Notes: a model not told the origin generated them from the letters alone. A DNA stretch of 64,000 nt from Cryomorpha ignava (GCF_010686655.1 NZ_JAAGVY010000025.1:1-64000), one strand, 5' to 3'; shown: positions 26,748 to 37,412, numbered from the stretch's first letter. A program made the numbers and translations.

Positions 26748-28139
26748 ATGAAATTAATATCATTTGCTTTTTTAATCCTCCTTTTGTATCCCACTTATTC
26801 GAACGGGCAGGTACAAAACAATGGCAACTTGAGAATGCATGAAGGGTCTGACATAGGGTTTTTTGGAGATTTCACAAATAATGGAGTTTTCACCAATAAT
26901 CGAGGTACGCTTAATGTTGTAGGTTCAAATTCTCAAAAATTTAACGGAACGAGTATAATTCATGCCAACAACTTAGTTATTAACAAAGCAAGCAATTCAC
27001 TACAGCTAGACAATGAATTGCAAATTGCTGGCGTCCTCAATTTCACAAAAGGCCTAATACTTACTGATCGCGTAGATATTGACACTGAATTTGTCAACTT
27101 TCTGGATGGAGCTACCTATACCGGTGCTAGCAACACAAGCCATATTGATGGCGTTATTCGCAAAACCGGAAAAGATGCATTTGTTTTTCCTACCGGGGAC
27201 AATACTCTTTTGAGAACAATAGGCATTTTAGCCTCAGGCGCTGACACCAATCACTTTACGGCGTATTATATCGAAGATAATCCCGACGGGCTCTACAGCA
27301 GGGCTTCGCTCGCTGCTGGTTTAGACCATGTTAGCGCTTGCGAATATTGGACATTAAACCGAACTGGGGGTAATTCTGAAGTACCGGTAACATTATCCTG
27401 GGCTTCTAATTCGTGTGGTGTCGATTACTTGTGCGATTTGGTGGTTTCGCAATGGGATGGAAACAAATGGACATCTGCAGGAAATGGAGGCGCCACCGGT
27501 ACTGCAATGTCAGGAACCTTGATATCAGGGAAAGATTGCTCAGCTTCGACTTCTGTAAAAGGCTTTGGCCCCTATACCCTAGGCTCAATTTCCAGTTTTA
27601 ACCCATTACCTATTACCCTGGTTTCATTTGAGGCTCAAGTTTGTGGAAACTCGGTTTGTTTATCGTGGCAAACAGCATCAGAATTCAATAACGATTTTTT
27701 TACTGTAGAAAAATCAGATGATGCATTGATCTGGAAAAAAGTTGAAGACGTAATGGGTGCAGGAAACTCACACACTATTTTAAATTATAAGACCATCGAT
27801 AATTATCCTTTTGCTGGTCTTTCCTACTATAGGCTAAAGCAAACCGATTTTAATGGCAACTTTCTGTATTCTTCAGTAGAATCTGTTCATTTTAAAAACC
27901 ACGGTGATAAGGGGTTGATAATTTACCCGAACCCGGCTAGAGATAATACGACAATAAAAGGCCTCTTATGTGAAGTATGGAAGATTCATATTTATAATTT
28001 AATTGGACAGGAAGTCACCCCTTATGTGAATATCACAAGGAGTAGTGAGTCAAGTTTACAACTTGATATTTCACGTCTAAAACCGGGAATTTACCATGTA
28101 AAAACTGACAACACTTTTAGTTCATTCATCAAGCAATAG
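26748..28139 (+). CDS. Secreted surface protein with T9SS sorting domain
   Basis: A 463-residue exported protein. Signal peptide about 1-20 (YSNG-Q). Residues 21-290 are beta-rich repeats with many Asn/Gly/Thr (GDFTNNGVFTNNRGTLNVVG), typical of Bacteroidota adhesin-like surface proteins. Then LPITLVSFEAQ begins a fibronectin-like domain, and from about residue 393 IIYPNPARDNTTI starts the T9SS type A sorting domain. The last residues IKQ are short for the family but the signature strands are present. The next gene, 78 bases downstream, is another secreted protein. Confidence 0.87.
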   Translation: MKLISFAFLILLLYPTYSNGQVQNNGNLRMHEGSDIGFFGDFTNNGVFTNNRGTLNVVGSNSQKFNGTSIIHANNLVINKASNSLQLDNELQIAGVLNFTKGLILTDRVDIDTEFVNFLDGATYTGASNTSHIDGVIRKTGKDAFVFPTGDNTLLRTIGILASGADTNHFTAYYIEDNPDGLYSRASLAAGLDHVSACEYWTLNRTGGNSEVPVTLSWASNSCGVDYLCDLVVSQWDGNKWTSAGNGGATGTAMSGTLISGKDCSASTSVKGFGPYTLGSISSFNPLPITLVSFEAQVCGNSVCLSWQTASEFNNDFFTVEKSDDALIWKKVEDVMGAGNSHTILNYKTIDNYPFAGLSYYRLKQTDFNGNFLYSSVESVHFKNHGDKGLIIYPNPARDNTTIKGLLCEVWKIHIYNLIGQEVTPYVNITRSSESSLQLDISRLKPGIYHVKTDNTFSSFIKQ

Positions 28140-28217
28140 CGATGGATTATCTCAACTTCTGTTGCACAAATAAAAAAACGCAATGATTAGCAAAAATTTT
28201 ATTAATACCTCACTGTC

Positions 28218-29633
28218 ATGAAATTCTTACCCGTTTTATTCTTGCTTTTTTTAACTCTTGGGGCACAAGCTCAAGTAAAAATAGGTGATGATCCAAACAC
28301 CATTAATCCGGCCTCAATTTTAGAGATAGCGGATACAACGCGTGGTGTTTTGATACCACGAATGACCACTACTCAACGTGATTCTATTTCATCTCCGCCG
28401 GATGGGTTACAAGTTTACAACATCACAACCAACACCATGGACGTATACCGCAGTGATAATTGGGCGTCAACAGCATATACCAAGCCCGATGATAGGCTCG
28501 TGTATGTCTATTCGCTGGCAGATCTTCCAGCTCCATCTGGCAGTACCATAACGCTCGATGCCAACTCTATGTATATTTTTAAAGGTATTGTTGATATCAC
28601 GCCTTACTATCTGGAATTGAATGGTGCCAATTTGCGGGGCATTGATCCCGCACGTGATGGAGTGACATCAGCCGTTGGCGGCGCCATCCTTAGAAGTACG
28701 GATGTATCCGTGTTTATGCAAGATCTGGTTGTAATTCCCTTAAGTGGCAGTACGAAGGCTTACGATTTTAGAGATGCCACAAAAACGAAGTTTTGCAACC
28801 TGTTTTCGGGTAATTCAGTGGTTGAAATCGGTATCCCCAGCTTGGGTGTTGGTCAGATTAGTGGCTTTAAAGCCGCAACGATCGTCAAAAACTACTGGAG
28901 CTGCTCTGACGGTTTAAAAGTAACCGGCAACATGGGTAAATTTGCCTGCGCTTTCACTTTTATTACCAATGTTACTTCAGGTGCAGGGATTGAATTTTTG
29001 GGAACCTTGGTGATTGATGACATTGACCTTTCCAACAACTACTTTGTTTATAATGGACAATCAGGAGTGAAACTCAATGCTGGGGCTGTAGTTGACCGTG
29101 GTCGCATGACAACGAATATGTTCAGAGATGTTGCAACGCCTTTAATGGGTCTAGACTCTTATACTGCTGGATGGAGCATGAGACAAAACACCAATATACC
29201 AGACTCCAGAGCGTTTAGTTTTATTTACTTTTCGGGTAATTCAACTGTTACATCTTTACCGAGCGCTTACCCTTTTTTTTATAAAATTGCCGGAGCTACC
29301 ACCACAATTGACGAAAAGCGGTTTTCAGCAAGCGATAATAAAATTACATACAATGGTGTAGATCCTTTATCAGGAAAAGTTTCGATAGTCATTAGTGCAA
29401 AAGCGCCAGCAAATAATTCTGATTTTTCAATTGGTCTTGGCAAAAATGCAGCTGCGCTAATAGCACCTGTATCATCTATGGCCGCTGCATCTAATGGGCA
29501 ATCATTTCAAATTATTTTGAATGCCGAAGTGGATTTAGTTTCTGGCGACTATCTCGAAGTTTATATTACGAGAAATAATAATAATACCTCGTCAATTAAA
29601 GTTGAGGAGTTGCAGTTTAGAGTAACTGATTAG
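28218..29633 (+). CDS. Secreted beta-helix-like surface protein
   Basis: A 471-residue exported protein, signal peptide 1-18 (GAQA-Q). Residues 19-85 (ADTTRGVLIPRMTTTQRDSI) form the N-terminal motif common to Bacteroidota surface proteins that start with a list-like element resembling phage tail-fibre attachments. The remainder reads as a right-handed beta helix, then a jelly-roll-like C-terminus. It lacks the YPNP sorting signature, so it is not an obvious T9SS type A cargo. Probably co-transcribed with the gene 78 bases upstream. Confidence 0.78.
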   Translation: MKFLPVLFLLFLTLGAQAQVKIGDDPNTINPASILEIADTTRGVLIPRMTTTQRDSISSPPDGLQVYNITTNTMDVYRSDNWASTAYTKPDDRLVYVYSLADLPAPSGSTITLDANSMYIFKGIVDITPYYLELNGANLRGIDPARDGVTSAVGGAILRSTDVSVFMQDLVVIPLSGSTKAYDFRDATKTKFCNLFSGNSVVEIGIPSLGVGQISGFKAATIVKNYWSCSDGLKVTGNMGKFACAFTFITNVTSGAGIEFLGTLVIDDIDLSNNYFVYNGQSGVKLNAGAVVDRGRMTTNMFRDVATPLMGLDSYTAGWSMRQNTNIPDSRAFSFIYFSGNSTVTSLPSAYPFFYKIAGATTTIDEKRFSASDNKITYNGVDPLSGKVSIVISAKAPANNSDFSIGLGKNAAALIAPVSSMAAASNGQSFQIILNAEVDLVSGDYLEVYITRNNNNTSSIKVEELQFRVTD

Positions 29634-29880
29634 AGTTTTTTAGCTCTGTATTATAGCCGTTTGTTAGTCTTCAGAAAATACTAAATGTTGAGTCACTGAT
29701 TATTTCTGAAACCATATAACTATGGTTATGAATAGGGTTACCCATTCAAGTCGCATAAAATATAATTCACCCCTCATTCTTTGCAGTTTATTATCACCCT
29801 TTTACGTACGCACTCCCCTCCTATCGCAGGGCTTTAGACTGTCACTTTCTCTAATACACAAGGGTTTTCACGTCGCTTCA

Positions 29881-29998
29881 TATTGTTGCACCCTGTGCTA
29901 TTGAATGGCGCCCTTTCGACTAAAAGGAGTACACATGTAGACCGAAGAGAATTCGTATGGACAGGCTGTCAGTCGTTGATTTGGAAAAATGCAATCAC
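29881..29998 (+). repeat. Diverged intergenic repeat, copy B
   Basis: This is the second copy of the sequence at 225-360, in the 426-base gap before the TPR kinase. It holds GCACCCTGTGCTATTGAATG, GCGCCCTTTCGAC, CGTATGGACAGGCTGT and GGAAAAATGCAATCACT, in the same order as copy A. CACTCCCCTCC and CGCAGGGCTTTAGACTGTC upstream may belong to it. The gap shows no gene. Confidence 0.45.
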
Positions 29999-30059
29999 TT
30001 CCGTAAGCGCTCCCCTAAATTTCTGCATTTAAAACCATAAAATATGCTACTTTTCTGAC

Positions 30060-32807
30060 ATGAAAAGCCCATTCGCTTTGTTTCTGATTTGGTTGATACC
30101 GGGCGGAGTTTTTGCTCAGGATGCATCGCTCGTACCCCAAGACCTTCATGAATTTCAGACACTTAAAAGCGATAGTGGCCGGTGTGTGGCACTTATTCAT
30201 GCCTGCTTTAACAGTTCACGTGCCGCACCTGCTGAAGGAGTTGGTTATGGCAAGAAGGCCATAGTACTAGCTACGGAAGGCGATTTTGAAAAATTGCTTG
30301 CCGATGCGCACAACAGTATTGGGCAATGTTACGATACTTATGGAAAAGCCGATAGCGCAATGTTTCATTTCAAAACATCCTTAACCTTGCTTGAAAAATC
30401 AGGTTATAAATGTGATATTGCTGCTGTTTACGCAAATATCGGAACAGCCCATCGCCGCATAGGTGAATATACTAAGGCACTTAAGTCTTTCACAAAGTGC
30501 CTTGAAATTCAGGAGGATTGCGGAGAACTCGCGAACAGGGGAATGGTGCTTCAGTCGATTGGGTCGAGCTATAATTCACTACAGAATTATGATAAAGCCA
30601 TCGAATACTTTGATGCCGCCATAGCCATGGAGGAAGCCCATGGAATTGAAAGTCGTCTTGGGCCTATCTACCAAAGCAAAGCCAATTCTTATCTGGGTCT
30701 GAAACGTTTGGATGAGGCAACCCGTCTAACAAAAATGGCCATTCTGAGTTTTGCGAAAAGTGGAAATGAATACAACTTGGCATATTCATTTGAAAGCTTA
30801 GCTCATATTCAGTTAGAGCAGGAAAAATTAGATAGTGCCATTTATTACGGCACCCGGGCATTAACTATTTTTCAGGGAATGAACGCAACCATTGACATTG
30901 TGTACGAGCAGATTTTTATATCAGAACTATTACTCAAAGCCAAAGATTATCAAACAGCAAAATCTAAATTGCTCGAAATACTTCCTATCACAGTATCAGA
31001 AAATCTCCCACATGACCGTATGTCCGTGATGGAACTTTTATCAAAGGTTTATGCCGAAATGGGCGATTATAAGTTGGCTTACGAATACCAGTTTAAACAA
31101 ATGGCTCTCAAAGACAGCCTGAATGTGGATGAGCAAAAAACCGAAATGACGGCTTTGGTCAACAAGTTTGAAACCGATAAGCGGGATAAACAGATAGCAC
31201 TTGAGCAGGCGCAGAAGGCGCAGATTCAAGCGGAAAGTGATCGTCAAAAGCAACAGAAGTACTTTTTATTGATAGGTGTAATTCTTCTTAGCCTTCTTAT
31301 AATGGTATTGATAAACAGATATTTGCAAAAGCAAAAAAATGCACGGGAATTGGCTCTTGTAAATGTGCAAATGGGAAAAGAAAAGGCACGAGCCGAACGG
31401 AGTGAAAGAATGAAACAAGAGTTTCTTTCAAATATGTCTCACGAAATAAGAACCCCTTTAAATGCCATTAATGGACTTTCGCATTTGCTACTTGATCAGC
31501 AACACGACACAAAAACGCAGGAGTTTCTTCAGGCAATTAATCATTCGGGAGAACACCTTATGGTGATTCTAAATGATATTTTGGATGTGGCCAAAGTCGA
31601 AGCAGGAAAACTCGACATTCTTCAAAATCCAATCTGTCTCACCGAGGAATTGAAGATGGTGTACACCATTTACCACGAAAAAGCTGCCGAAAAGGGACTA
31701 TCCCTTACTGTATTTGTGGATGACACGATACCTGATTTATTGCTGGGAGATGCCGCTCGGCTCTCACAAGTACTCGGAAACCTGGTGAGCAATGCGATAA
31801 AATTTACCAAAAGCGGAAGGATTGAAGTGCGTGTTGAGAATTCCGGAAACAATACCTTTCTTTTTTCTGTAGAGGATTCGGGAGTTGGGATTTCTGCCGA
31901 AAATGTAAAGCGAATTTTTGAGAGTTTTGAGCAGGTCACGAGTACAAATTTCAGTCAGGTAGGTGGTACCGGATTAGGCCTTACCATAGCCCGGAAATTG
32001 GTTGAATTAATGGGTGGTAACTTGCACCTAAAAACGGAACCGGGCAAGGGTTCCCAATTTTATTTCAGCCTAAAGCTTGTGCCTGATGATGGAGTATCTG
32101 AAAAGATTCCTGAAATTCAAGAGATAGTAGATAAGACGTTTCATATCATTGTGGCTGAAGACAATGAATACAATTTTTGGGTCACCCAAGGGGTTCTTCA
32201 AAAGCACTTTCCGAATGCAGCCATTTACCGCGCCAAAACAGGAAATGAGGTTTTAGATCTTTTGGATGAAGATGAGTACGATTTAATAATCATGGATGTT
32301 CAAATGCCTGAACTCGATGGCTTGAAAACCACCGAATTGCTTAGACAAAGACGGATTGAAATTCCGGTGCTTGGCCTCACAGCAAGCGTTTTAAAAGAAG
32401 AACAGGAAAAATGCCTGACGGCAGGAATGAATGGATTCGTTCAAAAACCGTTTAAAGCAGAGGTAATAACTGGTATTTTATGGCAACTGCTTCAGCCTCA
32501 TCACCAACCAAAAGTGGGCATTGCTGATGACAGGTCAAAACGAAATGATGACCAGTTCTTGAAGTACATGCCAGAGAATCTGATTAAATTTGAAGAAGGC
32601 TTTAAAAAGAAGGAATTGGCAACCATTAAATCAGTTTCTCATCAAATGCGCCCACTGAGCATAGATAGCGGAATGAAAGAGCTGAATGCTACATTGATTG
32701 AACTGGAAAATGCCAACCTTTGGGATGCTGAAGTGGAGCGTGAAATCGAAACAGTAATAACGATCATTCGCGCTAAACTGAACCAAACCACTAAAAACAC
32801 CGAATAA
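30060..32807 (+). CDS. Hybrid histidine kinase: TPR sensor, TM, HisKA, HATPase, REC, HPt
   Basis: A 915-residue kinase. Signal peptide 1-19, then about six TPR-type helical pairs (60-350) in the periplasm, a coiled segment, one transmembrane helix at 401-419, the HisKA box NMSHEIRTPLNAI (His461), N-box Asn578, G1 DSGVG, G2 GGTGLGL, a receiver domain with Asp746 in IIMDVQMPELDG and Lys796, and a C-terminal HPt-like helix with SHQMRP (His861). All phosphorelay sites are in one chain. The LytTR regulator starts one base after its stop and is its likely output. Confidence 0.94.
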   Translation: MKSPFALFLIWLIPGGVFAQDASLVPQDLHEFQTLKSDSGRCVALIHACFNSSRAAPAEGVGYGKKAIVLATEGDFEKLLADAHNSIGQCYDTYGKADSAMFHFKTSLTLLEKSGYKCDIAAVYANIGTAHRRIGEYTKALKSFTKCLEIQEDCGELANRGMVLQSIGSSYNSLQNYDKAIEYFDAAIAMEEAHGIESRLGPIYQSKANSYLGLKRLDEATRLTKMAILSFAKSGNEYNLAYSFESLAHIQLEQEKLDSAIYYGTRALTIFQGMNATIDIVYEQIFISELLLKAKDYQTAKSKLLEILPITVSENLPHDRMSVMELLSKVYAEMGDYKLAYEYQFKQMALKDSLNVDEQKTEMTALVNKFETDKRDKQIALEQAQKAQIQAESDRQKQQKYFLLIGVILLSLLIMVLINRYLQKQKNARELALVNVQMGKEKARAERSERMKQEFLSNMSHEIRTPLNAINGLSHLLLDQQHDTKTQEFLQAINHSGEHLMVILNDILDVAKVEAGKLDILQNPICLTEELKMVYTIYHEKAAEKGLSLTVFVDDTIPDLLLGDAARLSQVLGNLVSNAIKFTKSGRIEVRVENSGNNTFLFSVEDSGVGISAENVKRIFESFEQVTSTNFSQVGGTGLGLTIARKLVELMGGNLHLKTEPGKGSQFYFSLKLVPDDGVSEKIPEIQEIVDKTFHIIVAEDNEYNFWVTQGVLQKHFPNAAIYRAKTGNEVLDLLDEDEYDLIIMDVQMPELDGLKTTELLRQRRIEIPVLGLTASVLKEEQEKCLTAGMNGFVQKPFKAEVITGILWQLLQPHHQPKVGIADDRSKRNDDQFLKYMPENLIKFEEGFKKKELATIKSVSHQMRPLSIDSGMKELNATLIELENANLWDAEVEREIETVITIIRAKLNQTTKNTE

Positions 32808-32808
32808 G

Positions 32809-33555
32809 ATGGCGTTAAAAAGTGTAATAATTGATGACGATGCATATATAAGAGAAGAATTGAAAACCATGATTTCAGCTTCTTTTAGTGATGATATCAA
32901 ACTACTTGGCACATTTTCAGAACCCCGATTAGGCCTTGATTTTATTCGGAAAAACGATGTGGATTTGATCTTTCTCGACATTTTTATGCCCGGTATGTCT
33001 GGCTTTGATCTCTTAGATAATCTTGGCAACACCAATGCAGCGATCATCTTTATCACCTCATTTAATGGTTATGCCATTCGGGCCATAAAATATAGTGCTT
33101 TAGATTACCTGCTGAAGCCTGTTAAAAGTGAAGAGCTGCGCGCCGCTATCAACCGACTTAACGAAAAAACGGAACGTCAGTTCCTGAATACCCGAATTTC
33201 TAATTTGCAACACAATCTTTTGGCAGAGAATGACGCGTCTATGCAGCTGGTTTTGGGGTCAAAACAAGGCGAACATCGATTTTCATTGAATGATATTATT
33301 CGCTGCGAAGCAGACTCAAACTATACACTCATTCACCTAAAGGCAAATAAAAAGTTTCTGGCTTCTAAAACATTGGGCGAGATTGAAGATATGCTTTCAG
33401 AATCCCGGTTTCTTAGGGTGCATAAATCTCACTTGGTAAATCCCGAATTTATTGATCATATTACGACCTCCAACGAATTGGTTTTGAATGAAGAAAGCCG
33501 TATACCCATTTCCCGAAGACGGGCAAGCGAAGTGAAGAATTTCTTAAAGAAATGA
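32809..33555 (+). CDS. LytTR-family response regulator
   Basis: A 248-residue regulator. The receiver domain (1-120) has acidic residues 9-11, phospho-acceptor Asp57 in LIFLDIFMP and Lys103 in YLLKPV. The LytTR DNA-binding domain (about 145-248) shows the motifs DIIRCEADSNYTLIHL, LGEIEDML and FLRVHKSHLVNPEFI. The ATG follows the kinase stop by one base, so they are translated together. The pair most likely regulates nearby secreted genes or its own operon; that is inference. Confidence 0.94.
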   Translation: MALKSVIIDDDAYIREELKTMISASFSDDIKLLGTFSEPRLGLDFIRKNDVDLIFLDIFMPGMSGFDLLDNLGNTNAAIIFITSFNGYAIRAIKYSALDYLLKPVKSEELRAAINRLNEKTERQFLNTRISNLQHNLLAENDASMQLVLGSKQGEHRFSLNDIIRCEADSNYTLIHLKANKKFLASKTLGEIEDMLSESRFLRVHKSHLVNPEFIDHITTSNELVLNEESRIPISRRRASEVKNFLKK

Positions 33556-33584
33556 TGATTTAAATGCCTTCTGAATTAGTTAAA

Positions 33585-33609
33585 ATAAAAACCCCGGCTT
33601 TCACCGGGG
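33585..33609 (-). terminator. Rho-independent terminator of the T9SS gene
   Basis: CCCCGG-CTTTCA-CCGGGG (33592-33609) is a 6-bp GC stem. On the minus strand it is followed by TTTTTATTTTA, so it terminates the gene at 33642. The plus-strand regulator gene ends on the other side and lacks a T-run there. Confidence 0.85.
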
Positions 33610-33641
33610 CTTCGAATTCAAACTAAAACGAAAGGTTTTGG

Positions 33642-35633
33642 TTAAAGCTTTATCCATTTTTTGGCTCCAAATTGGCCATTGTCGAATTCAATGCGCATAA
33701 AATAAGTTCCTTTTGCTTCTGAACTCAAATCAACCGAGTGATTCTTTTCAGAAGTTTTGAGTTTCTCTGAATGAACAATCCTGCCTGCAATATCTATCAC
33801 CTGGAGTGATATGGGATTTTCTGTTCCATGAAATTCTAGAATAAAAAATTCGCTTCCCGGATTGGGATAGAGAAGAAAACCGGCAGCTTCTTTTTCTTCG
33901 ATGGTTGTAACAAGTACTTCCACACAATCTGAGACGGAAACACAATCTCCATTGGTGATTTCCAGAGAATAAGAACCACTTTCGGTCACCACATAAGTTG
34001 GCCCGGTGGCTTCGTCAATAAATTCCTCTGTGTTGCAATCTATCCAGCGAAAATCTCCGTCATATAGAGAAACCAGGGTGTTGCCATCCAGTGAGATTTC
34101 CGCAATATTCTGTACAATGGTCAATTGCAGCGTTACCACCGTATCCTGAAGGTCAATAACATACGTATCACTTTGGTCGAATGTCTGGCCATAAGCCGTA
34201 TATTCATTGCATGCTGTGACAGTCTCGGTTACCTGCACAGCCGGCAAAGTTACTTTTGAAATGTAAATATTGTCGGCACCGCCTGAAGGGACAGAGCGGG
34301 CACTTACAACTAAGAATTTCCCGTCGGTGTACACCACATTAAAGTCTGAGTAAAAGGGCGCAAAAATATTGGTCAGCGCAATTACGCCGGCAGGATCCCA
34401 CACCAAATCTCCATCAGTTGTTACCTTCTGCGCCATAAATCCGGGAGAGGCTTTGTGAGCGATGCACATGGTATTATTTTCGTCTAAGTCAAATTCAGGG
34501 TTTGGAATGTAGGTGTTTAAATCTGCCACTTCCACACCATTTTCTTCCCAAAGAATAACACCGTTTGTAGTGAATTTTTGTGCGTAAATAGCAGAATTGC
34601 CCACTACTCCCGGCCGGCTGTCGGCCCACGTGATATAGTAATTGCTTCCTGATTTTTTCCAATAAAAGTTATGTTGATTTCCATCAGCCACACAGATTAG
34701 CTTGGTAGTTGCATTCCAGCCTAAGGAGCCATTGGCTGCCAATAAACGACGGGCATAAAGATTTGTACTCGTTCCTTCCGGCCCACTGCCCTGCCAGACA
34801 AAAGTGATTCCGGTATTGTCGCCGATGCCACTGTATTGATAATTTAAACCTTGTGAGCCGGCGATAACGGATGTCCAAGCAGTCCATTGATTTACAAGAT
34901 CGCTTTCGCCTGCTACAAGCATACATTTCATACCTGCACCTGACCCGTTTCCGTTGTTGTGATACACATATAAGCCTCCATTGTTATCAGACGAAATCCC
35001 AAAACCGCCAAAACCAGTCATAGAGGTGGGAACTGTTCCGCCATAAGGCCAAAGAAGATCACCATCTCCGTCGAATTTGGAGATTCTCAAAACATTTGCT
35101 CCGCCAATAACAGTGGCTTGTGAGGCGAGATAGTAAATTCCTGCCGACTCAACAAAAGCTATATTTGAAATACCATTTGTATAGTTTGAATCACCACGCA
35201 GTTTTAAAGTAGTTGACCATACAAAATCACCATTTACATTGAGTCGCTGCACAAAAACTCCATTGCCTGTATTGATCGCGCTGTATTGAACACTCCAGCC
35301 AATTAGAAATTGTCCATTTGCAACTGAAAGAATTCGGAAGATGTTGATCTGTCCATCATTATTTATAATCTCTTTTCCTCCTGACTCCCATTGGGGAACC
35401 CCTTGCTCGTTGTAATGTTGTCCGTATACATCCCATTGATTATTTCCGGTGCGGGCATCAAGCCAAAAGGTATAAATTCCTCCGGACCCATCGGCAAAAG
35501 ATTGAACGCCTTTTTGGATACCCGTTTCCGTGCAAACGGCAATTGGTGCGGCCGGATCTGAATTCCATTGTCCAAAAGCGGAGCCGGATAGTAGTGTCAG
35601 CAAAATTCCAGTGTATTGTAAAATTGTTTTCAT
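33642..35633 (-). CDS. Large secreted protein with T9SS sorting domain
   Basis: A 663-residue exported protein, signal peptide about 1-21 (SAFG-Q). The body repeats units with a QWDVYGQHYNEQGVPQW or IYAQKFTTNGVILWE pattern, a propeller-like blade repeat of secreted Bacteroidota proteins. A YDGDFRWIDCNTEEFI region (about 520) precedes the sorting domain, which starts at LYPNPGSEFFILEF and ends KKWIKL. It is predicted to be exported by type IX secretion and anchored or released. Its terminator is directly downstream. Confidence 0.88.
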   Translation of the reverse strand: MKTILQYTGILLTLLSGSAFGQWNSDPAAPIAVCTETGIQKGVQSFADGSGGIYTFWLDARTGNNQWDVYGQHYNEQGVPQWESGGKEIINNDGQINIFRILSVANGQFLIGWSVQYSAINTGNGVFVQRLNVNGDFVWSTTLKLRGDSNYTNGISNIAFVESAGIYYLASQATVIGGANVLRISKFDGDGDLLWPYGGTVPTSMTGFGGFGISSDNNGGLYVYHNNGNGSGAGMKCMLVAGESDLVNQWTAWTSVIAGSQGLNYQYSGIGDNTGITFVWQGSGPEGTSTNLYARRLLAANGSLGWNATTKLICVADGNQHNFYWKKSGSNYYITWADSRPGVVGNSAIYAQKFTTNGVILWEENGVEVADLNTYIPNPEFDLDENNTMCIAHKASPGFMAQKVTTDGDLVWDPAGVIALTNIFAPFYSDFNVVYTDGKFLVVSARSVPSGGADNIYISKVTLPAVQVTETVTACNEYTAYGQTFDQSDTYVIDLQDTVVTLQLTIVQNIAEISLDGNTLVSLYDGDFRWIDCNTEEFIDEATGPTYVVTESGSYSLEITNGDCVSVSDCVEVLVTTIEEKEAAGFLLYPNPGSEFFILEFHGTENPISLQVIDIAGRIVHSEKLKTSEKNHSVDLSSEAKGTYFMRIEFDNGQFGAKKWIKL

Positions 35634-35882
35634 TTGACTTGTTTTTCGTTTAAGATTGATTGAATTCGAGAACCAATTTACCTGATGATAATGGAAGGCT
35701 CCTGACTTTTTGAGTTAACGCAACCCATATTGAGCGAACGGTAAAATGAAGATTAGTTGGTTTTTATATTATTGAAGCTATCCACATACTTCACAGAATT
35801 TGAAGTGAGATGCTTGTAATAGAGAAATCAAAACTTTGTCAATTTCAAAAATTCGATTGCTTGACCCCCACTCTATTTCCAC

Positions 35883-37412
35883 TTATTCGCGGAAGCTTTT
35901 TTCATTTTCAATTTCTGCTTTAACCCTTTTTGTAATATCTGTTTTGGGATTGCTGAAAACGAATATGGTGGTTCTGTACTCTCTAGCCAGCGGGTTTTCT
36001 ACCGAATCTGCTTTAGAGCCAGTTAGAAAGTAGGGCGTGGTGCGGATTAGTTCTTCATCGGCATCGTTATATTCTTTAACGCGAATTAAATTGTAAATAT
36101 CCGTTTCGAATGTAAACCAGTTTATATAATCTGCATTAAACGAAAGTGCGCTGATTTTTTTATTTTTAGAATAGTAGTTTATGGCTCCTGCCTGGCCATA
36201 GTTATCGCATAATATGAGTGTGTGCTGCTTATTCGGTAATTCATTGTGAGCATCATCAACCTTCTCAGCTAGCTCCTGCCAGCCAAGCATATCGGCAAAA
36301 TCTTGTGGCAGAGCATGGTTCTTACCATCTTCCCAGAGCAACAGACCCAAATCCCTGTACGCTGATTCTCTTTGGAGAATGTAATCAGGACTTTTTATGG
36401 AAAACACCTTATCAAACAAGAGGATATACAACACAATTGGAATGGCTAGAAGAACAGGTTTTAAAAATCGCGCACGCCCTGCACTTAATACATTGCCAAG
36501 AAAAACTACACCAAAAGAAATATAAATCGGATACAGCCCAACGGCATAATAACTTTTTGCCTTAAACCAGGTAAATGCAGCAAGAGTAAAGATGAGCGAC
36601 CAGAAAAACAGACGAAATTTTTTATAAGGTGCATAAAACAAAAAGGCGTATAGCGAAGCAAGAATAGCCGGCAGAGCCCCGATAAAAAAGTAAGATTGCT
36701 CTTTAAGAAAATCTATTCTACTCACATTCACCAATTGTTTGGCTGCCAATTCTTTGAGATGATGAAAAACAGGAAATTCATTTTGATATTGCCAGATGAG
36801 ATTTGGTAGAATGAGTAACATACCCAACGCCAGCGCAAAATAGAACTCCTTTTTTGCAAAAACCTTTCGGTGATAGGTAAGCAGTACCGCCGGAAAAAGG
36901 CCAATGAGCAAGAAAGCAATATTGTACTTATTTAAAAAACCCAATGCAAAAACAAGGCTACCGGCATAGAGCCATTTTACATTTTGAGAATTGATGTATT
37001 TGATGAGTACAAAATAAAAAGCTGTCCAGCAGAGAATATCTAATGAATTGGGCTGAAAAAGAAAGTTTAAGCGTACCAAAGCCGAAAGCAATAAACAGGT
37101 CGCTCCTAAAATCAAAGCGTATAAATTGCCTTTTAATTCTTCAATGGTTTTCCAGGCCAGCCAAATAGTGAGCGCCCCAAAAAGAGCCGGGAAAAACTTT
37201 ATCCAAAACACACCGTTGCCGAGTATTTTTATAATGAAGGCAATCCACGAGGTAACCGGTGGCAGTGATTGAAAACCCCAGGCTAAATGATTGGCTTGAT
37301 CTAAATGGAGATATTCATCGCGCTGGAGATCGTAGATGGGATTGTAAAGGATATACTGCATCAGGAATTTCAGCAATATAAAGCCTATTAAAATAGAGGT
37401 CTTTTTGGTCAT
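35883..37412 (-). CDS. GT39-type membrane glycosyltransferase
   Basis: A 509-residue protein with about ten transmembrane helices in the first 360 residues. The first periplasmic loop contains YDLQRDEYLHLDQANHLAWG; its Asp-Glu after Arg31 matches the catalytic acidic pair of ArnT/PMT-like glycosyltransferases, which use polyprenyl-phosphate sugars. The soluble C-terminal part (about 360-509) faces the periplasm. Its acceptor (lipid or protein) is unknown. Confidence 0.88.
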   Translation of the reverse strand: MTKKTSILIGFILLKFLMQYILYNPIYDLQRDEYLHLDQANHLAWGFQSLPPVTSWIAFIIKILGNGVFWIKFFPALFGALTIWLAWKTIEELKGNLYALILGATCLLLSALVRLNFLFQPNSLDILCWTAFYFVLIKYINSQNVKWLYAGSLVFALGFLNKYNIAFLLIGLFPAVLLTYHRKVFAKKEFYFALALGMLLILPNLIWQYQNEFPVFHHLKELAAKQLVNVSRIDFLKEQSYFFIGALPAILASLYAFLFYAPYKKFRLFFWSLIFTLAAFTWFKAKSYYAVGLYPIYISFGVVFLGNVLSAGRARFLKPVLLAIPIVLYILLFDKVFSIKSPDYILQRESAYRDLGLLLWEDGKNHALPQDFADMLGWQELAEKVDDAHNELPNKQHTLILCDNYGQAGAINYYSKNKKISALSFNADYINWFTFETDIYNLIRVKEYNDADEELIRTTPYFLTGSKADSVENPLAREYRTTIFVFSNPKTDITKRVKAEIENEKSFRE

